From: Bacteroidota bacterium
GTDB taxonomy: Bacteria; Chloroflexota; Anaerolineae; Aggregatilineales; Phototrophicaceae
DNA: 34,650 bases
Direction of reading: 5' to 3'
Assembly (NCBI GenBank): GCA_027492915.1
Contig: JAPUDW010000347.1
Span: 1 to 34,650, forward strand
Below are positions 24,172 to 32,258 of this stretch, one piece after another; positions within the stretch are counted from its first letter, which is position 1; every line of letters begins with the position of its first letter. The notes under the pieces are model-generated. The model worked only from the letters and a program-made list of their open reading frames with translations. It did no database searches and was not told the DNA's origin. The position numbers and the translations under genes are program-made.

Positions 24172-25575
24172 GTGAACCCGCAGGAAGCTTGGAATATTGC
24201 CTTCAGCCAGCTTGAAATTCAGCTTGACCGTGCCAGTTTCGAAACATGGCTGCGCGGCGCTGTTTTTTTGGGCTGCACTGAAGATGGAACTTACCGCGTA
24301 GGGGTCGCCAATACCTACGCCCGCGACATGCTCCAGCATCGCCTTTACCGCGAAATTCGCCGCGTGTTAGGCGATGTGCTCGGTGAGCGTGCCGTTGAAT
24401 TGTGCTTTGAAGTCAGCAAGGTTGAGTCGATTGCGGCCACTGATGATGAACTGCCGCTGTTCCGCTTGCTAAACCGTCAACCAGAACTGCCGCCTGCCGC
24501 AGTCAGTGCGCCGCTCTACCAGCAGGTCAGCCGACCGCAGCGGCCAGATCTACCGGAAAGCGAACTCAACCCGCGCTATACATTTGACCGCTTCGTGAAT
24601 AACCAATCCAACCGCATGACCTATGAAGCAGCGTTGGCTGTGGCTGAACATCCTGCCTCTCAATACAACCCGTTCTTCGTCTACGGGGGTGTTGGGCTGG
24701 GTAAAACTCACCTGCTTCAATCCATCGCCCATGTGTGCCGCTCACGGAATATGCGCGTCATCTATATTCCGTCAGAAGTGTTTACCAATGATCTGGTGGA
24801 TGCGATCCGCCAGCGAACCACAGCGATGTTCCGCGAGAAATACCGTTCGGCGGATGTGCTGCTAGTCGATGATATTCAATTCATCGCCGGTAAAGAAAGC
24901 ACACAGGAAGAATTCTTCCATACGTTTAATGCGCTTTACACTTACAACAAGCAGGTCATTCTCGCTTCTGACCGTCCGCCCTCAGATTTGCATACGCTGG
25001 AAGACCGGCTGCGGTCCCGCTTCGGTGGCGGCTTGGTGATGGATTTGCAACCGCCCGAATTTGAAACCCGCGTGGCTATTCTGCGCATGTGGGCGCAGGA
25101 ACGCAGTGTCGAACTGCCGCTGAATGCCGCCGAGATGATCGCCAACAAAGCGCGTATGAATATCCGCGAGATGGAAGGCGTGTTCAACCAGCTTGTCGCC
25201 ACCACCCACCTCGCGCGTCGTCCGGTCACGGTCGATATGGCGGAGAACGCCCTCGCCGGTTACCGCCGCCCCCGCAACCATCAGTTGACGATGGCACGGG
25301 TTCTCTCGGTCACGGCGGAATACTATCGTTTCGCGGTGGCTGATCTGGTCGGGCCGCGCCGCACCTCGCGGCTCAATCAAGCACGGCAGGTCGCGATGTA
25401 CCTCGCCCGTGAAGTGACGATGGCCTCACTACCGCAAATTGGTGATGCCTTCGGTGGGCGCACCCACAGTACCGTACTGCACTCCTGCAACAAAGTGACG
25501 CAGGAACTCATAGGCAATGACATGCTGCGCGAAGATGTGGCCGCTATCCAAGCAGCGCTTCTCGGCCAAGACTAA
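24172..25575 (+). CDS. dnaA: Chromosomal replication initiator DnaA
   Basis: 467 residues from GTG 24172, preceded by AGAGGA at seven bases; the N-terminus MNPQEAWNIAFSQLEIQLDRASFETWLRG matches DnaA domain I, while the longer TTG frame from 24127 does not. A short variable linker (domain II) follows. AAA+ domain III has Walker A GGVGLGKT (172-179) and Walker B LLVDDIQF (about 230-237), with EDRLRSRFGGGL after. Domain IV begins near residue 370 and carries the DNA-recognition motif GGRTHSTVLHSC (428-439). In the usual motif GGRDHTTV the Asp and Thr contact the DnaA box; here Thr and Ser replace them. DnaA binds oriC, melts it and loads the helicase. It is followed by a terminator; dnaN is not in view. 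Confidence 0.97.
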   Translation: MNPQEAWNIAFSQLEIQLDRASFETWLRGAVFLGCTEDGTYRVGVANTYARDMLQHRLYREIRRVLGDVLGERAVELCFEVSKVESIAATDDELPLFRLLNRQPELPPAAVSAPLYQQVSRPQRPDLPESELNPRYTFDRFVNNQSNRMTYEAALAVAEHPASQYNPFFVYGGVGLGKTHLLQSIAHVCRSRNMRVIYIPSEVFTNDLVDAIRQRTTAMFREKYRSADVLLVDDIQFIAGKESTQEEFFHTFNALYTYNKQVILASDRPPSDLHTLEDRLRSRFGGGLVMDLQPPEFETRVAILRMWAQERSVELPLNAAEMIANKARMNIREMEGVFNQLVATTHLARRPVTVDMAENALAGYRRPRNHQLTMARVLSVTAEYYRFAVADLVGPRRTSRLNQARQVAMYLAREVTMASLPQIGDAFGGRTHSTVLHSCNKVTQELIGNDMLREDVAAIQAALLGQD

Positions 25576-25603
25576 ATTCATCGACAAGCTAATCTTTTTG
25601 AAG

Positions 25604-25630
25604 AGGCACACCGCCGTGTGCCTTTTTATT
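25604..25630 (+). terminator. Intrinsic terminator of dnaA
   Basis: An 8-bp stem AGGCACAC-CGCC-GTGTGCCT runs directly into TTTTA, 29 bases after the dnaA stop. This isolates dnaA as a single-gene transcript. Confidence 0.85.
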
Positions 25631-25668
25631 TCTCTGCTCTCCAACACCCTTCGCAAGCACACTGTTCC

Positions 25669-25755
25669 GTTTGAAAAACCAAATAATTCAAACCGCGCCT
25701 TCACAAATAGGGTCAAAAATAGCCTTATTTTGCCTGTTCCGCCTGTTTAACAGGC
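25669..25755. repeat. Dispersed repeat, copy B
   Basis: This 87-bp block matches 1616-1703 with about seven differences, including a one-base gap. It starts with GTTTGAA...TTCAAAC and ends with the hairpin GCCTGTT-T-AACAGGC. It lies between the dnaA terminator and the sigma factor gene. Confidence 0.75.
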
Positions 25756-25855
25756 ACTTTTTATCTTGATCCTCCACTGTCTACTTGGCTAATAATTTCC
25801 TCCTACAAACCATCAACGATTCGTCGCTCTGTAACCTCCGCTTAATCCATGCGTA

Positions 25856-25861
25856 TATAAT
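25856..25861 (+). promoter_or_regulatory. Possible -10 element for the sigma operon
   Basis: TATAAT lies 81 bases before the sigma gene start, with no consensus -35 at the usual distance. The rest of 25756-25941 shows nothing else identifiable. Confidence 0.25.
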
Positions 25862-25941
25862 AATGAGCATAGATCGGCTGCGATGCTGGTGTTTGTTGCC
25901 AACTCCGCAACTCGCTATAGATAACAGGGTTATAACTGCTG

Positions 25942-26583
25942 ATGAACATATTTAGACGCAAACCCAAACAACCTGACCTGACGCGCTTAGAAGACCCCGA
26001 ACTTGTACTGCTGGCAAAAGACGACCAACAGGCATTCGGTGTCCTCTATGAACGTTATGTCGAGAAAATTTACAAGTACATCTACTACCGCACCGGCAAC
26101 CATCAGGACGCGGAAGACCTCACAGCCGCTGTTTTCCACCGTGCCATGGCGCACATCGAAAATTATACCGAGCGCGGCGTGCCCTTTCAGGCATGGCTCT
26201 ACCGCATCGCCCATAATCTCGTCGCCAACTGGCATCGTGATCGTGGTCGGCGCAAAATTATCCCGCTGGAAGAATTCATCGGCCCCGACTTGCACTTCGA
26301 CTCGCCGGACACGGTAGCCGAGGACAAAGAGGAACGCAAAGCCCTTCTTACAGCGATTGCACGGCTGCCGGAAGAACGGCAGCAGTTGTTGTACCTGAAG
26401 TTTGTCTCTAACCTCTCGAATGCCGAGGTTGGCGAAATCCTAGATCGTACTGAAGGGGCAATTAAGTCCCTCTACCACCGCACCCTGCTCACCCTGCGGG
26501 ATGATATCGAGATGCAGCATACACGGGTTGGCGCACCCGGACGCGCACCTGTTTCTGAAACTAAACGCACAGAAGGCAATTGA
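25942..26583 (+). CDS. ECF-type RNA polymerase sigma factor
   Basis: 213 residues, within the size of ECF (group 4) sigma factors. Region 2 includes DQQAFGVLYERYVEKIYKYIYYRTGNHQDAEDLTAAVFHRAMAHI, with the core-binding and -10 recognition segments (PFQAWLYRIAHNLVANWHRDRGRR). Region 4 is LPEERQQLLYLKFVSNLSNAEVGEILDRTEGAIKSLYHRTLLTLR, an HTH for the -35. A short basic C-terminal tail follows. No strong ribosome site precedes the ATG. The next gene starts four bases after the stop and encodes a small single-pass membrane protein, the normal arrangement for a sigma/anti-sigma pair. The inducing signal is unknown. Confidence 0.93.
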   Translation: MNIFRRKPKQPDLTRLEDPELVLLAKDDQQAFGVLYERYVEKIYKYIYYRTGNHQDAEDLTAAVFHRAMAHIENYTERGVPFQAWLYRIAHNLVANWHRDRGRRKIIPLEEFIGPDLHFDSPDTVAEDKEERKALLTAIARLPEERQQLLYLKFVSNLSNAEVGEILDRTEGAIKSLYHRTLLTLRDDIEMQHTRVGAPGRAPVSETKRTEGN

Positions 26584-26587
26584 ACCG

Positions 26588-26971
26588 ATGACGAACCATA
26601 ACGAACTCGAAAATTTGCTCTCCGCAGTCACCGATGCGCTTCTGGCAGATGACCGCGCCAACCTCGACCATATTGTCAACCGCTATGCCGTGCCGCGTAG
26701 TGAAGTTGAAGGGCTGGTCGGTATCGTCCGCAAGCTGCACCTGACATTGGTCGGGGCACAGCCATCACGCCGGTTTGTCAACCGTCTGCGCAATGACCTT
26801 GTAGGCGCACGGGGCGGTAATATCGTCAACCGTGTACGCTACCTGCCACCGCGTGTGCAGATCGCAGCCGGTATCGCGCTGGTGGCCGGTTTCCTGCTGC
26901 TCAACCGCCGACGCTTGATCGACGACGCACACCACGAGTCGCAAGAACGCCCCGTACTTCAACAGCAGTAA
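26588..26971 (+). CDS. Putative membrane anti-sigma factor
   Basis: About 127 residues. The ATG at 26588 follows the sigma stop by four bases; GAAGG lies upstream. The N-terminal 90 residues are soluble and helical (ENLLSAVTDALLADDRANLDHIVNRYAVPRSEVEGLVGIVRKLH). A single hydrophobic segment VQIAAGIALVAGFLLL follows, then a short basic and polar tail. There is no HxxxCxxC zinc motif, so it is not a ZAS-type anti-sigma factor. The role as anti-sigma partner rests on position, size and topology only. Confidence 0.6.
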   Translation: MTNHNELENLLSAVTDALLADDRANLDHIVNRYAVPRSEVEGLVGIVRKLHLTLVGAQPSRRFVNRLRNDLVGARGGNIVNRVRYLPPRVQIAAGIALVAGFLLLNRRRLIDDAHHESQERPVLQQQ

Positions 26972-26990
26972 CCCCAACCTTGATTAATAC

Positions 26991-27013
26991 GGGGGCGCAA
27001 GGCTTGCGCCCCG
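26991..27013. terminator. GC-rich palindrome after the sigma operon
   Basis: GGGGCGCAAG and CTTGCGCCCC form a 10-bp inverted repeat around a single G. It lacks a T run. It may stop transcription or may be a REP-like dispersed palindrome. Confidence 0.5.
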
Positions 27014-27156
27014 ATATACCCTCACACATCACCTCTTCAAACGCTCATGTGCAGACTATAGGCTCTACAGGTACAATACGGGGCTATACTATTAGACGAC
27101 TGCCTAAAAACTGACGTTTGTAAAGATTTTTGATTGTTCATTAGGAGCATATGTAA

Positions 27157-28194
27157 ATGATGATGCCGCGTGCCGAAATTAAGGGTTGGGGAAAATACGT
27201 CCCAAGCAAGGTTCTCACCAACGACGATCTCTCGAAAATGGTGGATACCAGCGACGAATGGATTACCGCCCGAACAGGCATCAAAGAGCGCCGTATCCGT
27301 ACCGAAAACGACACCACAACCAGCATGGCTTGTGCGGCGGCGAATGATGCGCTGGCGGTTGCGGGACTGACGGCGGCTGACCTTGACCTGATCGTGGTCG
27401 CGAACTCGTCACCGGATTACCTGCTGCCAGCTCCGGCGAACCTGATTCAGCACGCACTGGGTACCAAATGCCCTGCGCTGACGGTTGCGGCAGGCTGTTC
27501 AGGGTTTGTGTATGCACTGGTGACAGCCAGCCAGTTCATCCAAACCGGCGCGTATAAGAACGTCGTGGTGATTGGTGTCGAACTCATCTCCTATGCACTC
27601 GATTATACGGACCGTTCGACCTGCATCCTGTTCGGGGATGCGGCTGCGGCGGTTATCCTTCAACCCAGCTACACCGACGCAGGGGTGATGACCTTCGAAC
27701 TCGGCTCGGACGGTGAACATGCCCAACACTTGATGGTTCCGGGTGGGGGAACGCGTAAGCCGTTATCACAGGAAGTGATTGACAACCGCGAGATGTACAT
27801 CCGCATGAACGGGCAAGAAGTGTTCAAATTCGCGACCCGCAAGCTAATTTCGTGTCTGGGCAATATCACGGCCAACGCGGGGATGTCTCCGGCTGACCTC
27901 GACCTGATTATTCCGCATCAGGCAAACCTGCGCATCATCGAATACGCAGCGGATAAGCTGCAACTGCCGATGGATAAGTTCTTCATCAACCTGCATAAGT
28001 ACGGCAACACCTCGACGGCTTCGATCCCGCTGGCGCTGGTGGAGGCGATTGAAGAAGGCAAGCTGAAACCCGGTGACGTGACGGGTATGGTAGCTTTCGG
28101 CAGCGGCCTTTCATGGGCGGGCGTGGTGATTAAGATGGGTGAAGCGCTAGCGAAAGCCCAACAGCAAGCCGACCTCGAAGGCGCGTTGGCCTAG
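27157..28194 (+). CDS. fabH: Beta-ketoacyl-ACP synthase III (FabH) family
   Basis: 345 residues. The start lies among three consecutive ATG codons (27157-27165) after AGGAG (27143-27147). FabH condenses acyl-CoA with malonyl-ACP to start fatty-acid synthesis. The catalytic triad is visible: Cys114 (VAAGCSGFVYA), His254 (IPHQANLRI) and Asn284 (KYGNTSTASIP). The N-terminus AEIKGWGKYVPSKVLTNDDLSKMVDTSDEWITARTGIKERRI is diagnostic of the KAS III family. No other fab genes are adjacent, so a specialised role (for example lipid or polyketide priming) cannot be excluded. The gene is followed by a long inverted repeat. Confidence 0.92.
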   Translation: MMMPRAEIKGWGKYVPSKVLTNDDLSKMVDTSDEWITARTGIKERRIRTENDTTTSMACAAANDALAVAGLTAADLDLIVVANSSPDYLLPAPANLIQHALGTKCPALTVAAGCSGFVYALVTASQFIQTGAYKNVVVIGVELISYALDYTDRSTCILFGDAAAAVILQPSYTDAGVMTFELGSDGEHAQHLMVPGGGTRKPLSQEVIDNREMYIRMNGQEVFKFATRKLISCLGNITANAGMSPADLDLIIPHQANLRIIEYAADKLQLPMDKFFINLHKYGNTSTASIPLALVEAIEEGKLKPGDVTGMVAFGSGLSWAGVVIKMGEALAKAQQQADLEGALA

Positions 28195-28215
28195 TTCAGT
28201 TCTCTCAAAAGTCTA

Positions 28216-28272
28216 AAATGTGGTAAATATCGAAAAAGTTGCAATTGTTGCAACCGATTATTTACCACATTT
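28216..28272. repeat. 57-bp inverted repeat after fabH
   Basis: AAATGTGGTAAATA (28216-28229) is the exact complement of TATTTACCACATTT (28259-28272). The inner parts also pair (TCG/CGA, then GTTGCAA/TTGCAAC around TTG), with an AAAAA bulge on one side. It may act as a terminator or be a small mobile palindrome. The rest of 28195-28665 has no supported gene. Confidence 0.7.
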
Positions 28273-28529
28273 GCCACGATTGAGGGAGTAAATGCGAAAT
28301 GCTGCAAAAGCGAAACCTCATTTTGTGCATATTCGGCGGCTGGCCCGGCTGGAAATGCAGCGACAATTTGTAAGGGTTGTGCCGCCGCTGTCGTTGCTGC
28401 AAAAGTCCCTAGTGTCGGCGTTGTCAGTATGGTTTTATGTCGGCGAAGTCGTCATCGCCATAACCCCATTTTTCCGCCATGAGCGCCATACCACGCGGCG
28501 AGTAAGTAACGATTGTGATTTGGTGGCGC

Positions 28530-28549
28530 GGACGCAGCACGCTACGTCC
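28530..28549. repeat. Degenerate REP-like palindrome
   Basis: GGACGCAGC-AC-GCTACGTCC is a 9-bp inverted repeat with one mismatch, GC-rich against an AT-rich background. Such GGGACGCAGC-type palindromes are often scattered between genes in bacteria; a second copy is not seen in this window. Confidence 0.4.
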
Positions 28550-28643
28550 CTACATTGTGAATCTATGATTTATCGAAAAATTATCGCATCGTGTAATCAA
28601 TACCAACACCAATACCATCATAGCACAAAATTTCTGATTTGAT

Positions 28644-28661
28644 GGTTCGAATTTTCAAACC
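28644..28661 (-). terminator. Weak hairpin after the WD40 gene
   Basis: GGTT-c-GAA-TT-TTC-a-AACC is an imperfect hairpin five bases past the WD40 stop codon. It could end that transcript. Confidence 0.35.
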
Positions 28662-28665
28662 TTCG

Positions 28666-31269
28666 CTAGGTTGGTGTGGCAGAGGGTGTGTAGGTGATGA
28701 CAGTAGCGGTTAGTAGGGATGATGTTTGGGTGGCAGCGATGTAGGCCGCGTCGGTCGCCACCTGTGCCGTTTGGGTGGCGAGGTTCGAGGTGGGCGTGGC
28801 GGTTGGCGGGAAGGGTGTCGCGGTGGCGGTGGGGGAGGGATATACGCCTAAACAACCGCAAAGAGCCGTTCCAGTTTGTTCGACGCTCTGCCGTGTCAAG
28901 GTGAATGCTGCTTCATCTGTTAGTGCATTTGGAGTCAACGTCGGAGTCGATGTAGTAAAAGGTTGCGTCGAAGGCGGCGTATTCGTATTCGCCTCATCAC
29001 CGCTACATAATGGCATCACACTATAATAGATCCTCTGACGGCAGTCGAGCGTACCAACCGCCCGATTTGCCAATGTCCATTGGATGAGTTCGTCGGCACT
29101 GTCGATACGCAATAAAACTAAATCACGGCCAAGTACCATCCCATCGTAAAGAATATCCGAATCGATTGTTAATATTGAATGACCATCTGGACTGAAGATC
29201 GCTGGATGTGCATAAGCAGTGTATCGCCACAGCGGTTTTGCGGTCGCTACATCGAAAATAGTGAGGTTACCTCCAAAGTCAGTCACTACGATTTGATGAC
29301 CATCAGGGCTAAATAGAAGTGCTGACAGGTTATAGATCTCACTCGTAAAAAGCGGCACAGCAAATTGATCGCGTTCGATACGTTGTACTATTTTTCCAGT
29401 AATCAAGTCGACGAAAACTAAATCCCAGTTTTGATCTTGGTAGATTATTTTGCGCCCATCAGGACTAATGACAGCAATTTGAGTTTCAGGCCACTCGCGA
29501 ATAATTATTTCCGAAGCAACATCCCACAAAACGATACTATATTTTGTATTGGCGCTTAAGATAAATCTTCCATCACGACTAAACTCCAAATCATACCAAT
29601 TAATTTCAGATGAATCGTATATGTAACGATGCTTCTCCAAACCACTATATACATCCCACAGGACAAGATCATTATTGCCACCTGCCGAAAGTAGCGACTG
29701 CCCGTCAGGACTAAAAACAACCTCACTGGCAACCTCTTTTATCTGGCGAATAACCTTCCCCGTGCTTGTATCCCACAGCGTTATGAAACTGTTTTCGTCC
29801 GTTGACGCAACGTGCTTACTATCAGGGCTAAAAACGACATTTTTATTATTTGATGTGCGAGATGGTTTGACGAGTTGATGAAGTATTTCTCCCGAATGAG
29901 CATCCCATAAAATCAGTTCTTGATTGTCACTGACTGAAGCCATCTGCTTGCCATCTGGACTAAAGGCCATGCTCTGAACACGATCTGTTTGTCCTCTAAA
30001 TCCGCGTATAACTTGTCCTTTATCAACATCCCACAAAACGAGATCACCGTTATCACTCAAGAACTGATGCATATCGGGACTGATGGTTAAAACTCCGACC
30101 TTCGCTTGATTGGCCTTAAGTTGATTACCAGTAACAAAATCCCACAAAATAATACTGCCATTTGATGTGGTGGTGAGAAAACGCTTACCATCTTCATCGA
30201 AAATGATATGATTTACTAATCCTGATGTTTCTTGCAAAAACGGCTCTTTTTTTACCTCGCCTGTAATAACATCTAGCAGTTGGAGTTGTCCACGATTACC
30301 AGAAGCAAGTATCGAACTTCCATCCGGCGTAAAAACGGCAAGGTAAATGGATTGTAACGTATGATTAATGCGCCTGATTTCTTTTAGAGTCTTGGCATCC
30401 CAAAGTACGAGGATATTATCTCCAACTTCAGATAGAATTTGGCTTCCATCTGGACTATATATTGAATGACCTATACGTGGATAAGTACCATTTCCGTCAA
30501 ACCTTTGGATTTCTTCTCCGTCTTTTGCTGACCATTCGATAAGCCGGTTGGTTAAAAACCCTCGCGTCAAAATGCGTTGGCTGTCGGGGCTAAAAACAGG
30601 ATCATAAAAATCCCCCATTGCTGTTTCTTCGGTTAATTTCCAGATTTGTTTTCCAGTATTGACATCCCACAAGATAAGCTGCCGACCAGCGCCAACATAA
30701 TCGCAACGCGAACAGCTTTCAATACTATTTGACAAAATCTTGGCACCGTCAGGACTAAATGACACGCTTCTGATCGTCCACTTATGATCCTCAAAACGCC
30801 GTATTACTTGTCCGGTCACAGAGTCAAACAAATAAAGACTTCGCTCATATTCGTTAGCGGCAACGATTAGCTTTCCATCCGGGCTATAGTCAGCTTTCCA
30901 ATCAACATTAAACTGAGGTGGATCTAGAGGATTTCTGGCAAGGATTATTCTTGGACCGGGTGCATAAGCAAGATCCTCAAGTGCCTGCCCCGCTTGTGCT
31001 GGCGGGTTCGGGATGCGATTGGCTTCGAGTGCGAGGGCTAACGCGGCAGCACGATCACCATCGTTATCCAGCAGCCGCGCACTCGCCGCCCAATAGAGGC
31101 TCATAGCTTCATAGGCGCGGCGTTGGGCAGATTCGAAGTTCTCCGGTGTTTCTGTGGCTGAATCTTCGGCGCGGGAGGGCGAGGCGAAAGATAGGCTGGC
31201 GATAACGGCTAACAGCAGGAGCGCGGTAAGCAGTAAGAGGCGCGGGTGACGAACAAAGTTTTTAGACAT
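28666..31269 (-). CDS. Exported WD40 protein with 14 repeats
   Basis: About 867 residues from the ATG at 31269 (AGGG just upstream). A signal peptide (RLLLLTALLLLAVIASLSFASPSRAE) is followed by a helical region (AQRRAYEAMSLYWAASARLLDNDGDRAAALALALEAN) like those before bacterial WD40 arrays. I count 14 repeats of the form xSPDGxxxLS...xLxLWDxxTG, enough for two seven-bladed propellers; the second repeat carries a CSRC insert. The C-terminus is Thr/Pro-rich (NTPPSTQPFTTSTPTLTP and later ATPFPPTATPTS), typical of Chloroflexota surface proteins. It probably forms an extracytoplasmic binding scaffold. The repeat region is clearly more AT-rich than both flanks, which could mean horizontal acquisition. 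Confidence 0.88.
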   Translation of the reverse strand: MSKNFVRHPRLLLLTALLLLAVIASLSFASPSRAEDSATETPENFESAQRRAYEAMSLYWAASARLLDNDGDRAAALALALEANRIPNPPAQAGQALEDLAYAPGPRIILARNPLDPPQFNVDWKADYSPDGKLIVAANEYERSLYLFDSVTGQVIRRFEDHKWTIRSVSFSPDGAKILSNSIESCSRCDYVGAGRQLILWDVNTGKQIWKLTEETAMGDFYDPVFSPDSQRILTRGFLTNRLIEWSAKDGEEIQRFDGNGTYPRIGHSIYSPDGSQILSEVGDNILVLWDAKTLKEIRRINHTLQSIYLAVFTPDGSSILASGNRGQLQLLDVITGEVKKEPFLQETSGLVNHIIFDEDGKRFLTTTSNGSIILWDFVTGNQLKANQAKVGVLTISPDMHQFLSDNGDLVLWDVDKGQVIRGFRGQTDRVQSMAFSPDGKQMASVSDNQELILWDAHSGEILHQLVKPSRTSNNKNVVFSPDSKHVASTDENSFITLWDTSTGKVIRQIKEVASEVVFSPDGQSLLSAGGNNDLVLWDVYSGLEKHRYIYDSSEINWYDLEFSRDGRFILSANTKYSIVLWDVASEIIIREWPETQIAVISPDGRKIIYQDQNWDLVFVDLITGKIVQRIERDQFAVPLFTSEIYNLSALLFSPDGHQIVVTDFGGNLTIFDVATAKPLWRYTAYAHPAIFSPDGHSILTIDSDILYDGMVLGRDLVLLRIDSADELIQWTLANRAVGTLDCRQRIYYSVMPLCSGDEANTNTPPSTQPFTTSTPTLTPNALTDEAAFTLTRQSVEQTGTALCGCLGVYPSPTATATPFPPTATPTSNLATQTAQVATDAAYIAATQTSSLLTATVITYTPSATPT

Positions 31270-31370
31270 CGCCCTATTTTCGTTTAATGAATAATCATTA
31301 ACCGTATTGTATGAAGAAGCGCACAACCCTACAAGCTGTCATAGGCTATGCGGAGGCCAGCAGTCGCCCG

Positions 31371-32258
31371 TTAGTAATTCGGGTCGAGCCAGTCACGCAA
31401 GCCTTCGCTGAGCAGATTACAAGCGAGGATGACGAACAGGATGGCGAGGCCGGGGAAGGTCGCCAGCCACCAGTTATAGAACTTGGTGCGGCCAAGCGAA
31501 ATCATCGCGCCCCATTCCGGTGCGGGCGGCGTTACCCCCAATCCAAGGAAACTGAGCGCCGACACGAGCAGGATGATGCCGCCGACATCCAGCGCGGCTT
31601 TGATGATGAGGGGTGTCCATGCGTTCGGCAGGATGTAGCGCAGGAGGATGGCTGGTTCGCGCATCCCCAGCGAACGGGCAGCGACCACATATTCGTTGGA
31701 ACGGATGACGATCACCTGCGAGCGCATGAGGCGGGCGTATTCCGGCCACAACACGATACAGGCAGCAATGATGGCATTGGTCAGGCTGGGGCCGAGGAAG
31801 GCGGAAATCGCTAGCGCCAGCACCACCGAGGGGAAGGCCAGCGTCACATCAGCGATGCGCATAATCGTTTCGTCGAGGAAGCCGCCGATGAAACCAGCGA
31901 CCGCGCCCAACAGCGAACCGATGATGAGCGACACAATGACCACGAAGAAGGATGCGGGTAGCGAGATACGTGCGCCGTACACCACGCGGCTGAAGATGTC
32001 GCGCCCCAGCTCGTCGGTGCCGAAGGCGTGGACGGCGGAAGGCGGCTTCATGCGCTGCGTCAGGTCTTGCGCCAGCGGGTCGAAGGGGGCGATCTGGTTA
32101 GCGAACAGGATCACCAAGCCGAAAAACACCAGCACAACCACGCCGACCCAGAACGACGGATACTTGCGCATGTGGCGCAGCAGGTTTTCGGCACGGGTAC
32201 GCCGCACCTGCGCGTTGGTAGGCTGCATCGAGGCGACGGAAGCGGTCATTTCACTCAT
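31371..32258 (-). CDS. ABC transporter permease, DppC/OppC type
   Basis: About 295 residues from the ATG at 32258; the ATG overlaps the end of the upstream permease gene (ATGAGTGA), so the two are translationally coupled. The N-terminal cytoplasmic tail leads to a helix (FWVGVVVLVFFGLVILFANQIAPFDP), then FGTDELGRDIFSRVVYGARISL, the DppC hallmark. The EAA loop for ATPase contact is EYVVAARSLGMREPAILLRYILPN, and the C-terminus is LGLGVTPPAPEWGAMIS...LREGLRDWLDPNY-like (here LLSEGLRDWLDPNY). It forms the channel with the DppB-type partner for uptake of peptides, nickel or similar solutes. The ATPase genes are not in the window. Confidence 0.95.
   Translation of the reverse strand: MSEMTASVASMQPTNAQVRRTRAENLLRHMRKYPSFWVGVVVLVFFGLVILFANQIAPFDPLAQDLTQRMKPPSAVHAFGTDELGRDIFSRVVYGARISLPASFFVVIVSLIIGSLLGAVAGFIGGFLDETIMRIADVTLAFPSVVLALAISAFLGPSLTNAIIAACIVLWPEYARLMRSQVIVIRSNEYVVAARSLGMREPAILLRYILPNAWTPLIIKAALDVGGIILLVSALSFLGLGVTPPAPEWGAMISLGRTKFYNWWLATFPGLAILFVILACNLLSEGLRDWLDPNY

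Noticed and set aside
25429..25716. Minus-strand frame of 95 codons with KARFELFGFSN, also found near 1640
   Set aside because: The shared peptide comes from the dispersed 88-bp DNA repeat, not from a conserved protein; the frame also runs through the dnaA terminator.
28292..28642. A 116-codon plus-strand frame with a GGAG-like site before its ATG
   Set aside because: The translation looks random, lies between palindromes, and includes the REP-like sequence at 28530; no domain or export signal is visible.
28641..28661. GGTTCGAAT resembling a tRNA T-loop
   Set aside because: No acceptor, D or anticodon stems fit around it; it is explained by the hairpin after the WD40 gene.
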